A stretch of 64,000 nt of DNA from Beijerinckiaceae bacterium RH AL1 (GCA_901457705.2 LR590083.2:2666597-2730596), one strand, 5' to 3'; counted from the first letter of the stretch, positions 27,721 to 37,300 are shown. The notes: generated from the sequence alone by a model not told the origin. A program made the numbers and translations.

Positions 27721-28815
27721 ATGCGCCTCTTCAACTGTCAGCACTGCGGGCAGATGCTGTATTTCGAGAACACCCGCTGCGAGCGCTGCAGCCACGCCCT
27801 CGGGTTCGTGGCCGACGACGGCCAGTCCCTGCATGCAATCGAGCCGGCCGAGGTCGAGGGGACGTGGCGGGCGCTCGGCATCGAGGGGCGCACCTTCAAG
27901 CTTTGCGCGAATGCCGTCCACGACGTCTGCAACTGGCTCGTCGACACGCGCTCCGGCGAGGACATGTGCGCCGCCTGCCGTCACAATCGGGTCATCCCGG
28001 AGCTGTCGGATGCCGGCAACCGGCTCGCCTGGCGCAAGATCGAGGCGGCCAAGCACCGCCTGTTCTACACCTTGTTCCGGCTCGGCCTCGCCCAGGCGAT
28101 CGACCTGAAAACGCCCGAGGAGCCGCTCGTCTTCCAGTTCCTCGCCGACTACCCCAACGTCAACGGCCAGAAGGTGATGACCGGCCACGACGACGGCGTC
28201 GTCACCATCGCGCTCGCCGAGGCCGACGACGCGGAACGCGAGCAGCGGCGCAAGCTGATGGGCGAGCCTTATCGCACCCTGCTCGGCCACTTCCGCCACG
28301 AGGTCGGGCACTATTTCTGGGATCGGCTGGTCCGCGACCGCGACCAGCTTGCGGCGTGCCGCGCCGTGTTCGGCGACGACGAGGAAGACTACCAGGAGGC
28401 GTTGCAGCGCCACTACCAGAACGGCGCGCCGACGGACTGGCAGGACCACTACGTCTCGACTTATGCGACCTCGCATGCCTGGGAGGACTTCGCCGAGACG
28501 TGGGCGCATTATCTCCACATCATCGACACGCTGGAGATGGCGCAGGCCTTCGACCTGCGACTCGCGCCGAGCGTCGATCGCGAGGGCGAGTTCGCCGTCG
28601 CCTACGGGCTTGATCCGTACACGACGGCCGACATTCACGAGATCATCAGGGTCTGGCTGCCGGTCTCGACGGCGCTCAATTCGCTGAACCGCACGATGGG
28701 CAAGGACGAGCTCTACCCGTTCATCCTCTCGCCGCCGGTCATCGAGAAGATCGGCTATATGCACAAGCTGGTGCGCGAGTCCGTCGCGGAAGCGGGGCGC
28801 GCGCAGGCGGCGTAA
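27721..28815 (+). CDS. Putative zinc-binding metallopeptidase with N-terminal zinc ribbon
   Basis: 364 residues from ATG 27721; the upstream open frame is non-homologous. N-terminal zinc-ribbon cysteines: CQHCG at 6-10 and CERC at 20-23. More cysteines (62, 70, and CAAC at 83-86) may form a second site. The gluzincin-type motif HFRHEVGHYFWDRL (His193, Glu194, His197) is followed 80 residues later by HAWEDFAETWAHYLHI, which supplies the third ligand glutamate. This is the layout of the Peptidase_Mx/PF15887 zinc-binding metallopeptidase family. Cytosolic, substrate unknown. pqqA follows 121 bases downstream in the same direction; a link with PqqA processing is speculation only. Confidence 0.85.
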   Translation: MRLFNCQHCGQMLYFENTRCERCSHALGFVADDGQSLHAIEPAEVEGTWRALGIEGRTFKLCANAVHDVCNWLVDTRSGEDMCAACRHNRVIPELSDAGNRLAWRKIEAAKHRLFYTLFRLGLAQAIDLKTPEEPLVFQFLADYPNVNGQKVMTGHDDGVVTIALAEADDAEREQRRKLMGEPYRTLLGHFRHEVGHYFWDRLVRDRDQLAACRAVFGDDEEDYQEALQRHYQNGAPTDWQDHYVSTYATSHAWEDFAETWAHYLHIIDTLEMAQAFDLRLAPSVDREGEFAVAYGLDPYTTADIHEIIRVWLPVSTALNSLNRTMGKDELYPFILSPPVIEKIGYMHKLVRESVAEAGRAQAA

Positions 28816-28936
28816 GGCGGGGTGTCCCGGGCATCCCCCAAACGGCATAGGAATTATAAGAAACACCTCAGTGGCGGAATTCCCAGGTTCCCGTAGATCA
28901 ACAGCGTCGTTTCACCGCCAACAAAGGGGCATCCCC

Positions 28937-29026
28937 ATGAGCTGGACCACGCCTGTCGTCGAAGAGATCTGCGTCGGAATGGAAGTCACGAGCTACGAGT
29001 CGGCCGACCTCGACGTTCTCTTCTGA
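28937..29026 (+). CDS. pqqA: PQQ precursor peptide PqqA
   Basis: 29-residue ribosomal peptide that is cross-linked and excised to form pyrroloquinoline quinone. I translated it directly: MSWTTPVVEEICVGMEVTSY then ESADLDVLF. The strictly conserved cross-linked pair is present as Glu16 and Tyr20 (E-V-T-S-Y), and ICVGMEVTSYESA is essentially identical to methylotroph PqqA. AAAGGGGC lies seven bases before the ATG. An intrinsic terminator 30 bases downstream ends the transcript, and no pqqB, C, D or E follows in the window. It is therefore a solitary copy; several methylotrophs carry extra pqqA genes, so the biosynthetic cluster is presumably elsewhere. Confidence 0.95.
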   Translation: MSWTTPVVEEICVGMEVTSYESADLDVLF

Positions 29027-29056
29027 GACGTCTTCGGGCTCTCGTCTGAAGTCTCG

Positions 29057-29082
29057 AAAAGCGCCCGCGAGGGCGCTTTTTT
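29057..29082 (+). terminator. Intrinsic terminator of pqqA
   Basis: A GCGCCC / GGGCGC stem with a GCGA loop, flanked by AAAA and TTTTTT, 30 bases after the pqqA stop. Confidence 0.95.
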
Positions 29083-29227
29083 CGTGCGCGGAGCTTAGAC
29101 TTAGGGCTGAGACAGCCCAGCCCCGCAACCGCGAGGTAGCGCGTTTTCTACCTTGCCTTGCACAACGCAAAGACTTTGCGATTGTCGGCGCGTAGCCAAT
29201 CTCCCGGCGCGATCTATTGTCGTCGCG

Positions 29228-29314
29228 ATGGATCACGGCACTGTCATCCTGCTCGTAGCGCTTGCGATCGGCTTGATCGGCGCGATCATCGCGTATTTCT
29301 GGCGCTTCTACTGA
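29228..29314 (+). CDS. Possible 28-residue membrane micropeptide
   Basis: ATG 29228 to TGA 29314 encodes MDHGTVILLVALAIGLIGAI plus IAYFWRFY: a single strong transmembrane helix with a charged start and an aromatic/basic end, typical of bacterial membrane micropeptides. No convincing ribosome-binding site precedes it, and its end overlaps the opposite-strand DUF1176 gene by seven bases. Plausible but not certain. Confidence 0.4.
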   Translation: MDHGTVILLVALAIGLIGAIIAYFWRFY

Positions 29315-30396
29315 GTTTTACGCTGTGCCGCGTAAATGCTCGGCCAGTCTTCCGGCAGCGCCCCGGGGCAGGCATCGAGCAGCGAAGCCTGCAGCAACTC
29401 GAAGCCGAGACCGTCCCAGAGCCACGAGGCCGACGTCCCGCAGTCCCCGAGCCCGCGTCCCTTGCCGAACGAGCTCAGCGTCATCGTCTTCGGGTCGAAG
29501 CCGACGTTCTCCGCGACATTGTCGGCGGAATCGCCCTTGAGCGCCGCGGGCCGCGGCAGGTTCACCGGCTTCGGCGCCTTGTCGCCGGCGACGAGATAGA
29601 GCGCGCTTACCGTGTTGTAGGCCCCCTGGCTGCAGGAGAGCGCATAGAGCGTGACGTCCGGCCCGAGATGCCAGGCCTGCGCCTCCGACTGGTCGGCGAC
29701 CGCTTCCGGATCGCAGACCGGCGTCGCCATGTCGGCGACGGCCTTCGGGACGGCGGGCTTGTCGATTGCGCTGACGCCGTCGCTCGAGGCCGCGGCGACG
29801 ACCGGCGCGGCGGGGGGCGCCGGAACCTGGCCGATCGGCGTCATGCCGCGCGCGACCAGCGCGCTCGGCGTGCCCTGCCGACCCTGCTGCGCATCGATGA
29901 AGCGGAGCGCCGCCGCGAGCCCCTTGAGATCGAGGCTGCCGCGCGTCGCCAGCACGGCGTAGTCGAGCGTCGCGGCGTTGCGGATCGCGTCGATAACCGC
30001 AAGGCTCGGCGCACCCTCCGGCAGCGTCGCTTCGAGGATGCTCGAATCCTGGTCCGGCGCGCTGGCGGGGAACGGCCCGAGCGCGTCCTTGCGCCCATCG
30101 CTGTTGGCGACGAGCCGGAAGGCCGGCTGCGGTCCCTTCAGCGGCTCCTGCGCCGCGAGCACGAGCTTGACCGTCGGCGCCGCCGTCGCCCCCGCGTCGC
30201 GGGCGATGCGGACGTAGAAGAGGTCGTCGGAGGCCGTCGCCAGCACGACGCAGCTCAGGAGGTTGTTGCAGGTAGCCGTCCACCCGTCGAAGGTCTTCGT
30301 CACCGCGTCGGCGGCGCCGGCCGGGGCCGCGAGACCCGCGACGAGCAGCGCGAAGAGAGGCGCCAACAAAAGCTTCGCAGGGAGCCGACGGATCAT
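29308..30396 (-). CDS. DUF1176 exported protein
   Basis: 362 residues from ATG 30396. Signal peptide: MIRRLPAKLLLAPLFALLVA, then GLAAPAGAADA. The mature protein has TKTFDGWTATCNNLLSCVVL near the N-terminus and paired cysteines, then a long Ala/Pro linker (about 190-215). The C-terminal part includes LSSFGKGRGLGDCGTSASWL and FELLQASLLDACPGALPEDW, hallmark segments of DUF1176 (PF06674). Periplasmic; function unknown. The stop lies 11 bases from the thpR start region on the same strand, so it is probably co-transcribed downstream of thpR. Confidence 0.88.
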   Translation of the reverse strand: MIRRLPAKLLLAPLFALLVAGLAAPAGAADAVTKTFDGWTATCNNLLSCVVLATASDDLFYVRIARDAGATAAPTVKLVLAAQEPLKGPQPAFRLVANSDGRKDALGPFPASAPDQDSSILEATLPEGAPSLAVIDAIRNAATLDYAVLATRGSLDLKGLAAALRFIDAQQGRQGTPSALVARGMTPIGQVPAPPAAPVVAAASSDGVSAIDKPAVPKAVADMATPVCDPEAVADQSEAQAWHLGPDVTLYALSCSQGAYNTVSALYLVAGDKAPKPVNLPRPAALKGDSADNVAENVGFDPKTMTLSSFGKGRGLGDCGTSASWLWDGLGFELLQASLLDACPGALPEDWPSIYAAQRKTQ

Positions 30397-30407
30397 CGTC
30401 AGGAGCC

Positions 30408-30941
30408 TCAGTAGAGCGGGTACACCGCCTCGGCGACATAGGGGCCGCCGCCGACGGAATCGCGCGAGGAGAAGAGCGTGAAGCGGTCGACCTCGAAGGT
30501 CAGCGCGGCGAGCCAGCCGCGCACGGAGAGGTAGTTGGCGACCGCCATGGGCGTGGCCTGGCGCAGCCGCGCCAGCGTCACGTGCGGCGCGAACTTGCGC
30601 GTCTCCGCCGGCAGGCCGACGCGGCGGATCAAGCGCTCCTGCTCGGCCTGCAGCTCGACGAGCGGCGAGGAGGGCCGCACCGCCGCGACGATGGCGCGGG
30701 GCCGGTCGCCGCCGAAGGCGTCGAGCCTATCCAGCGTCACGGTGAAGGCCTCGCGACGGATGCCGCCCAGCACCGCATCGACGTCGCGGGCGGCGCGCTC
30801 GTCGACGTCGCCGATGAAGCGCAGCGTGATGTGGTAGTTCTCGACGTCGATCCAGCGCGCACCCGACACGCCGCCGCGCATCAGCGACAGCTCGGTCGCG
30901 ACGCTCTTCGGCAGCTCGAGGCCCGTGAACAAGCGGGGCAT
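30408..30941 (-). CDS. thpR: RNA 2',3'-cyclic phosphodiesterase
   Basis: 177 residues, 2H phosphoesterase fold. The two tandem HxT motifs are exact: YHITLRFIG (His37-Thr39) and PHVTLARLR (His120-Thr122), symmetrically placed as in LigT/ThpR. RLFTGLELPKSVATEL is the normal N-terminus. The enzyme opens 2',3'-cyclic phosphate RNA ends and is historically described as a 2'-5' RNA ligase. It probably forms a transcript with the DUF1176 gene 11 bases downstream. Confidence 0.95.
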   Translation of the reverse strand: MPRLFTGLELPKSVATELSLMRGGVSGARWIDVENYHITLRFIGDVDERAARDVDAVLGGIRREAFTVTLDRLDAFGGDRPRAIVAAVRPSSPLVELQAEQERLIRRVGLPAETRKFAPHVTLARLRQATPMAVANYLSVRGWLAALTFEVDRFTLFSSRDSVGGGPYVAEAVYPLY

Positions 30942-31034
30942 GACGCAACCATCATCGTCGGCGGGGACGGCGGCGTCGGCCGTCGCGACGCCGCGCTTCT
31001 CACGCCGAATCTGCCGCGAAGCAAGACGAGGCTT

Positions 31035-31952
31035 CTACTTATCCCCGCCCGACCCCGGCATCGGCTGCGCCGGCACCTCGGCCGGCGCCGCGGCGGTGCG
31101 CTCGATCTTGGCGCCCTTGCGCAGGCTCAAGATCAGCTCGCTCTGCGCCTTCTGGATCGCGAAGCGCTGGATCTGGTCCTTGACCTGGTCGAAGGCCGGG
31201 AACGGCTTCTGGCGGCGATCCTCGAGCTTGATGACGTGCCAGCCGAACTGCGTCTTCACCGGATCGGAGATCTGGCCCTTCTGCAGCTTGAACGCCGCAT
31301 CCGAGAAGGCCGGCACCATCTGCTCCCGCGTGAACCAGGGAAGCTCGCCGCCCTCGGCGCTCGGGTCCTTCGAGACTTCCTTGGCGACCTTTGCGAAGTC
31401 CTCGCCGGCCTTGAGGCGCTTCTCGACCGCCTGCGCGTCCGCCTCGCTGGCGACGAGGATGTGGCGGGCGTGCAGCTCTTCCTGCGGCTTCTGCTGCGCC
31501 TTGGCGTCGTCGTAGATCTTGTGCATCTGCGCGTCGGAGGTCGAGGTCGCGGCGATCTTGGTGAGGATCGCCTCCATCAGCACCTTGTCCTCGGCGTAGG
31601 CCATCTTCTGCGAGAAGTCGGGCGTCTTATCGAGCTGGTCGGCCTTGGCCTTCTGCGCCACCAGCGTGCCGTCGATGAGATAGTCGAGCAGGTAGGTGGT
31701 GCGCGCCTTGCCCTTGAGCTGCTGCGGCAGGTTGGCGCCGATGTCCTCGGCCGCCATGTTGACGTCGAGCTGGGTGATCTTCTGGCCGTTGACGGTGGCA
31801 AGCAGCGTGTCGGGCGGCAGCGGCTTCTCGTCGGGGGCCGAGGCGGCGTCGTTGCCGGGCGCCGGCATCTGCGCGAGCGCCGGCACGGCGAGCGGGTACG
31901 CGAGCGCCGCAGCGAGGGCGAGGCGGCTCAGCGTGGCGCGAGCGATGGTCAT
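31035..31952 (-). CDS. Periplasmic parvulin-type peptidyl-prolyl isomerase
   Basis: 305 residues from ATG 31952, preceded by GGGAG. The N-terminal signal peptide ends near LAVPALAQ. A SurA/PrsA-like N-terminal chaperone region (about 48-135) contains TLLATVNGQKITQLDVNMAA. The parvulin rotamase domain (about 138-235) contains ELHARHILVASEADAQAVEK, FAKVAKEVSKDPSAEGGELP and FGWHVIKLEDRR. It assists folding of secreted and outer-membrane proteins. The short C-terminal tail is proline-rich. Monocistronic on the minus strand, 148 bases after the cls stop. Confidence 0.93.
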   Translation of the reverse strand: MTIARATLSRLALAAALAYPLAVPALAQMPAPGNDAASAPDEKPLPPDTLLATVNGQKITQLDVNMAAEDIGANLPQQLKGKARTTYLLDYLIDGTLVAQKAKADQLDKTPDFSQKMAYAEDKVLMEAILTKIAATSTSDAQMHKIYDDAKAQQKPQEELHARHILVASEADAQAVEKRLKAGEDFAKVAKEVSKDPSAEGGELPWFTREQMVPAFSDAAFKLQKGQISDPVKTQFGWHVIKLEDRRQKPFPAFDQVKDQIQRFAIQKAQSELILSLRKGAKIERTAAAPAEVPAQPMPGSGGDK

Positions 31953-32100
31953 GGCGTTCTCCCTGGACAGATACGTTCTGAGCGTGCGGTTCTGCTTTTG
32001 CGCGGCAGCCGTGCAACACTGAGCCTGCCGGAGCAAGTGAAATCGGGGTCATGGGCCGCAGCGGCGGCGCTGTGCCGCCGAGGATCTCGAGAGCGAGCCC

Positions 32101-33564
32101 TCAGAGATACGGCATCGCCAGCCGCACGGCGGCGTCGCGCAGCCGCACCGGGAGCGTCCGCGCCTTGATGTCCTTGTCGCTCAGGGGCTCGCTCGCCTGG
32201 CGCGCGACGAAGCGCTTGAGGCCGAGCGCCAGCGATTCGTCGTAGACCTCCATGCACAGCTCGAAGTTGAGCCGGAACGAGCGCAGGTCCCAGTTGGCCG
32301 AGCCGATCAAGCACCATTCCGAATCGACGACCATCAGCTTCGAATGCCGGAACGGCGGCGCCCCGAGCCTCACCCGCACGCCGTCCTTCAGCATCGAGCC
32401 GATGTTGGCGCGCGTCGCCCAATCGACGATGCGCTTGTTGCTCCGCTTCGGGATGAGGACGTTGACCTTCACCCCGCGCATGGCGGCGAGCGACAGCGCC
32501 GTGAGCAGCCGGTCGTCGGGCAGGAAATAGGGCGTCATCACATCGATCGTCTCGCGCGCGCAGGCGATCGCCTGCATCACGCAGAACTCGATCTTCTCGA
32601 CGTCCTGGTCGGGCCCCGAGGTCAGCACGCGGGCCTTGGCGGCGCCGGTCTTGGCCAAGTCCGGGAACCAGTCGTCGCCCTCGAGATCCTCGCCGGTGAC
32701 GAAGGCCCAGTCGTCGGCGAAGGCGTCGACGAGCTGCGAGACGACGGGCCCCGTCACCTTGAAATGCGTGTCGGCGACGGGGTGCTTCGGGTGCGTCGCC
32801 ATCACGTTCTCGTCGCGGATGTTCATGCCGCCGGTGAAGCCGACCTTGCCGTCGACGACGAGGATCTTCTTGTGCGAGCGCAGGTTCACGAGCGGCATCC
32901 GCCACGGCAGCGGCGAGTGCAGGAAGCGCCCGGCCGGGACGCCGCGCCGCTTCAGCGCGTGATAGGCCTGCGACAGGATCCAGTTGCCGCCGATGCCGTC
33001 GATGATGACGCGCACCTCGACGCCCCGTTTCGTCGCCGCCTCCAGCGCCTCGATGAAGCGCATGCCGATCTCGTCGGTGCCGAAGATGTAGCTCGAAAGC
33101 CCGATCGAGCGCGTCGCCTCGTTGATCGCCGACAGCATCGGCGGGTAGGCCTCGTCGCCGTTCTGGTAGACCTCGAAGGCGTTGCCGATCTCGAGCGGGC
33201 GCCGCGAGATGCGGGTGACGCCGCGCTGCAGCGGCTCGAGGTCGTCGTTGGGATCCTCGTCGATCTCCTGGGCTTGGCGGCGGGTGCGGGTCTTGCGCCG
33301 GAGCCGCTGCGCCCTTCGTCTGACGCGATTGATGCCGGCCACGAAATAGAGGAAGCCGCCGACGAACGGCGCCAGCCACGAAAGCCCGATCCAGCCGAGC
33401 GCGGAGCCCACCTCGCGCTTGTAGAGCAGCGCGTGCACCGTCACCGCGATCGCCACCGCGAGGTGGAACGGCAGCAGCACGTTGATCTGGGGGTGGTGGT
33501 AGAAGGCGATAATCGGCGACACGCGGGCGGACTCAGGCGCCGGGCGCGTCCGGCGAAGCTTCAT
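32101..33564 (-). CDS. cls: Cardiolipin synthase (phospholipase D type)
   Basis: 487 residues from ATG 33564; a GTG 45 bases inside is an alternative. Two transmembrane helices (about 28-48 and 56-77), a basic linker, and two PLD domains each with an intact HKD motif: SHKKILVVDGKVGFTGG (His231, Lys233, Asp238) and RHSKLMVVDSEWCLIGSANW (His407, Lys409, Asp414). It condenses two phosphatidylglycerols, or related donors, into cardiolipin at the inner membrane. Its neighbour across the TetR gene is a lysophospholipid acyltransferase, so the region has a phospholipid theme. Confidence 0.94.
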   Translation of the reverse strand: MKLRRTRPAPESARVSPIIAFYHHPQINVLLPFHLAVAIAVTVHALLYKREVGSALGWIGLSWLAPFVGGFLYFVAGINRVRRRAQRLRRKTRTRRQAQEIDEDPNDDLEPLQRGVTRISRRPLEIGNAFEVYQNGDEAYPPMLSAINEATRSIGLSSYIFGTDEIGMRFIEALEAATKRGVEVRVIIDGIGGNWILSQAYHALKRRGVPAGRFLHSPLPWRMPLVNLRSHKKILVVDGKVGFTGGMNIRDENVMATHPKHPVADTHFKVTGPVVSQLVDAFADDWAFVTGEDLEGDDWFPDLAKTGAAKARVLTSGPDQDVEKIEFCVMQAIACARETIDVMTPYFLPDDRLLTALSLAAMRGVKVNVLIPKRSNKRIVDWATRANIGSMLKDGVRVRLGAPPFRHSKLMVVDSEWCLIGSANWDLRSFRLNFELCMEVYDESLALGLKRFVARQASEPLSDKDIKARTLPVRLRDAAVRLAMPYL

Positions 33565-33633
33565 CGCGGAATTTTTCCGCCCGCGCCAGCGGCTTTCGGA
33601 GCGGCCGGAGCGGCGGCGCCTTGCCTTCGTCTC

Positions 33634-34281
33634 CTACGGCGCGGCGCCGATCTTCCGCAGGCCTGCGACATAAGTCTCGACGAAGGCGACGAGCTCGGCG
33701 TCGATCGCTTCCGCCGGCAGGGCGACGAGCTTGCCCTCGATGCCGAGCGCGACGATGCCGTGCACCGCGGCGAAGAGCGCGCGGGCGCGCGCCCGCAGCT
33801 GCGCGGCGTCGAGAGCCGGCACCAGCGGCGCAAGCGTCGCCTCGAGCCGTTCGAAGACCCGCGTCTGCGCCGCCGCGAACCACTCGGGAAAGTCGCGCGG
33901 CCGCGCCATGCGGAACTCGAACAGCGCGCGCCACAGCTCGTGGTGCTCGGCCGCGAAGCCCGCGTAGGCGCGCGCCCAGGCGATGAGCTGCGCTCCGACG
34001 TCGCCCGACCCGCCGCGCCCCTCGACACGCCCCAGCGCCGCATCGAGCCTCGCCATCGTGCGCTGCCCGACGAGCAGTGTCAGCTCGTCGAGGTCCTCGA
34101 CGAGATTGTAGATCGCCCCGAGCGAGACCCCGGCGCAGGCGGCCAGGTCGCGCGCCCGCAGCGCCGGCAGGCCGCCGGCGGCAATTGCCGCCTCGGCGCA
34201 GGCAACGAGCCGTTCACGATGTTCCTCGCGAAGGCCCCGACGCGGACCCGACCTCGATTTTTTCTCTTGAACGTTGTTCAT
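33634..34281 (-). CDS. TetR-family regulator, probably of the adjacent acyltransferase
   Basis: 215 residues. Helix-turn-helix at about 24-62, with LRARDLAACAGVSLGAIYNL, then a TetR_C-type ligand-binding domain. It is divergent from the large acyltransferase/acyl-ACP synthetase gene. Two perfect 13-base dyads (TGAAC-n3-GTTCA) lie in the short divergent region; one overlaps this gene's own start codon, so autoregulation by blocking its own promoter is likely. An acyl-CoA or fatty-acid ligand is inferred from the target gene and from the resemblance of the dyad to FabR/DesT-type sites; I cannot confirm it. Confidence 0.92.
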   Translation of the reverse strand: MNNVQEKKSRSGPRRGLREEHRERLVACAEAAIAAGGLPALRARDLAACAGVSLGAIYNLVEDLDELTLLVGQRTMARLDAALGRVEGRGGSGDVGAQLIAWARAYAGFAAEHHELWRALFEFRMARPRDFPEWFAAAQTRVFERLEATLAPLVPALDAAQLRARARALFAAVHGIVALGIEGKLVALPAEAIDAELVAFVETYVAGLRKIGAAP

Positions 34282-34314
34282 AGACGAGATACATACCTTT
34301 GAACGGCGTTCATA
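34267..34314. promoter_or_regulatory. Twin palindromic operators for the TetR regulator
   Basis: TTGAACGTTGTTCATA at 34267-34282 and TTGAACGGCGTTCATA at 34299-34314 share 14 of 16 bases. Each contains a perfect TGAAC/GTTCA dyad with a 3-base centre. Their centres are 32 bases (three helical turns) apart. The first overlaps the tetR start codon; the second lies 72 bases before the acyltransferase start. Confidence 0.85.
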
Positions 34315-34385
34315 CCACTGTCGCCGGGGTTCGCAAGGTCGGCGCCGCCGACTACAAGCGACTGAAGATCGAGCCGAGGTGTCCC

Positions 34386-37300
34386 ATGAGCCGCACGCTT
34401 TTGAAGAGCCGCAAGTTCGCGCCGCTCTTCTGGTGCCAGTTCTTTTCGGCCTTCAACGATTCCTATCTGAAGACGGCGATCGTCTTCCTGATCCTCTATC
34501 CGACCGAGCTCGCGCATTCCGGCCCGCTGATCCAGCTCGCCGGGGCGCTGTTCATCGCGCCTTCGTTCTTCCTCTCGGCGCTCGGCGGCGAGCTCGCGGA
34601 CCGCTTCGACAAGGCGATCATCGCGCGGCGTCTGAAGCTCGCCGAGTTCGGCGCGGTGGCGATCGCCTGCGGCGGCTTCTTCTTCCATTCGATGCCGGTG
34701 CTCTTCGTCGCGCTGACGCTGTTCGGCATCTTGTCGGCGACGTTCGGGCCGGTGAAGTACGGCATCCTGCCCGACCATCTCTCCGTGCACGACCTGCCGG
34801 CCGGCAACGCGCTCGTCGAGGGCGCGACCTTCATCGCGATCATCGCCGGCACCTTCGTCGCGGCGCTCGCCGAGAAGTACGGCGGCAGCCCCGCGACCTT
34901 CGCCGGGCTGACGCTCGGCTTCGCGCTTTTGAGCTGGCTCTTCGCGGCGGCGATCCCGCGCAGCGGCGAGGGCGCGCCGAACCTCCACATCGACCGCAAC
35001 GTGCTGCGCTCGACGCTGCACCTCATCGGCGACCTGCGCGCCGACAAGCGGCTCTGGCACGGCGGAATCTTCGTGAGCCTGTTCTGGCTCGTCGGCGCCA
35101 TCGTCTTCGGCCTGCTGCCACCCATCGTGAAAGTGACGCTCGGCGGCGGCGAGCTCGTCGTCTCGGTCTATCTCGCCCTCTTCGCGATCGGCATCGCGGT
35201 CGGCTCGGGCCTCGCCTCCTGGCTCGTCGACGGCCGCACGCTGACCCTGCCGACGCCGATCGCCGGCGTGCTCATCGGCATTTTCTCGCTCGACCTCGCC
35301 TGGACGCTGCACGGCGTGCCGCCGCACCAGGGCATGCTCGACGTGGCGGAGTTCTTCAAGGACCCGCGCGCCTGGCACGTCGGCGCCGATCTCGCCCTGC
35401 TCGCGATGGGCGGCGGCCTGTTCGTCGTCCCGTCCTTCGCCGCCGTGCAGGCCTGGGCGCCGGCCGACCACCGCGCCCGCATCGTCGCCGCCGTCAACGT
35501 GCTGTCGGCGCTGCTCATGGTCGCCGGCTCGCTGTCGGTCGCCGGCCTGCAGGCGATGGGCTGGACCATGCCAATGGTCTTCGTCGCGCTCGGCCTCGGC
35601 GCGCTGGCCGTCTCGGTCTGGATTTTCTGCGTGCTGCCGACGAACCCGCTGCGCGACTTCGCGGCGCTCGTGTTCCGCGTCGTCTACCGCCTCGAGGTCG
35701 AGGGGATCGACAACGTCGCCAAGGCCGGCCCCAACGCGATCATCGCGCTGAACCACGTGAGCCTTCTCGACGCCGAGATCGCCTTCTCGATCCTCGACAA
35801 CAACCCGGTCTTCGCGATCGACCATCAGTTCGCGCAGAAATGGTGGATGAAGCCGGTCGTCAAGTTCATGCACGCGCTGCCGCTCGACCCGACGCGGCCG
35901 CTCGCCACGCGCCAGCTCATCAACGAGGTGAAGGCCGGCTCGACGCTGGTGATCTTCCCCGAAGGTCGCCTGACGCGGACCGGCAGCCTGATGAAGGTGT
36001 ACGATGGCCCAGGCCTCATCGCCGACAAGGCCGGCGTGCCGGTCGTGCCCGTGCGCATCGAGGGGGCCGAGAAGTCGCGCTTCTCCTATCTCACGGGCGC
36101 CCAGGTGAACCGCGGCCTGTTCCCGCGCATCAAGGTCACCGTGCTCGAGCCGCAGCGCGTCGTCGTGCCCGATCACCTCAAGGGCCGGGGGCGCCGCCAG
36201 GCCGCCGGTGCCGCGCTCTACGACATCATGTCGGACATGGTGTTCCGCACCACCTCGACCGACCGCACGATCTGGCAGGCGACGGTGGATGCGGCCCTCG
36301 AGCACGGGCCGAAGCATGTCGCGCTGGAAGACCCGGTCGCCGGCCCGATGACCTACAAGCGCGCGCTGATCGGCGCCCGCGTGCTCGGCGCCAAGCTGAT
36401 GCCGCTGGCCCCCGCTGGGGGCAAGATCGGCGTCATGCTGCCGACGTCGGTCGGCTGCGTGGTCACGCTGCTGGGCCTGATGTCCGCCGGGCGCATCGTC
36501 GCGATGGTCAACTTCTCGGCCGGCGCGGCGGCGATCAAGTCGGCCGGCAAGGCGGCGCAGTTCGACACCATCGTCACGTCGCGCGCCTTCGTCGAGAAGG
36601 GCAAGCTCGACAAGCTCGTCGCCGACATCGGCCAGGTCTTCAAGCTCGTCTATCTCGAGGACGTCCGCGCCACGGTCACGACGCCGGAGAAGCTCCTCGG
36701 CGCGCTGAAGTGGAAGACGCCGCTGGTCCGCCCGAAGGGGCCGTTCGGCGGCGCCGACGAGCCGGCTGCGGTGCTGTTCACCTCGGGCTCGGAGGGCAAG
36801 CCGAAGGGCGTCGTCCTCTCCCACCGCAACATGCTGTCGAACGCCGCGCAGGCGCGCTCGATGATCGACTTCGGCCGCGAGGACATCGTCTTCAACGCGC
36901 TGCCGATGTTCCACGCGCTGGGGCTGACCGACGGCATGATCGTGCCGCTCGTCTTCGGCGTGAAGGGCTATCTCTACCCCTCGCCGCTGCACTACCGGAT
37001 CATCCCGGAGCTCATCTACGGCTCCAACGCGACGATCCTGTTCGGCACCGACACGTTCCTCGCCGGCTACGCCCGGGCGGCGAACCCCTACGACTTCCGC
37101 TCGCTGCGCTACATCGTGGCCGGCGCCGAGCCGATCAAGGATTCGACGCGCCAAGTCTACCAGGAGAAGTTCGGCGTCCGAATACTCGAGGGCTACGGCA
37201 TCACCGAGATGGCGCCCGTGCTCTCGTGCAACACGCCGATGTTCAACAAGAACGGCACGGTCGGCCGCCTGTGGCCCGGCATGAAAATGCGCCTCGAGCC

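Noticed and set aside
30942-31034. Small hairpins between thpR and the parvulin gene as an RNA gene
   Set aside because: Short GC-rich self-complementarity is expected at this base composition; no T tract or conserved RNA signature.
33533-33934. Minus-strand 133-codon frame between cls and tetR
   Set aside because: Lies in another frame over the TetR coding sequence; no motifs.
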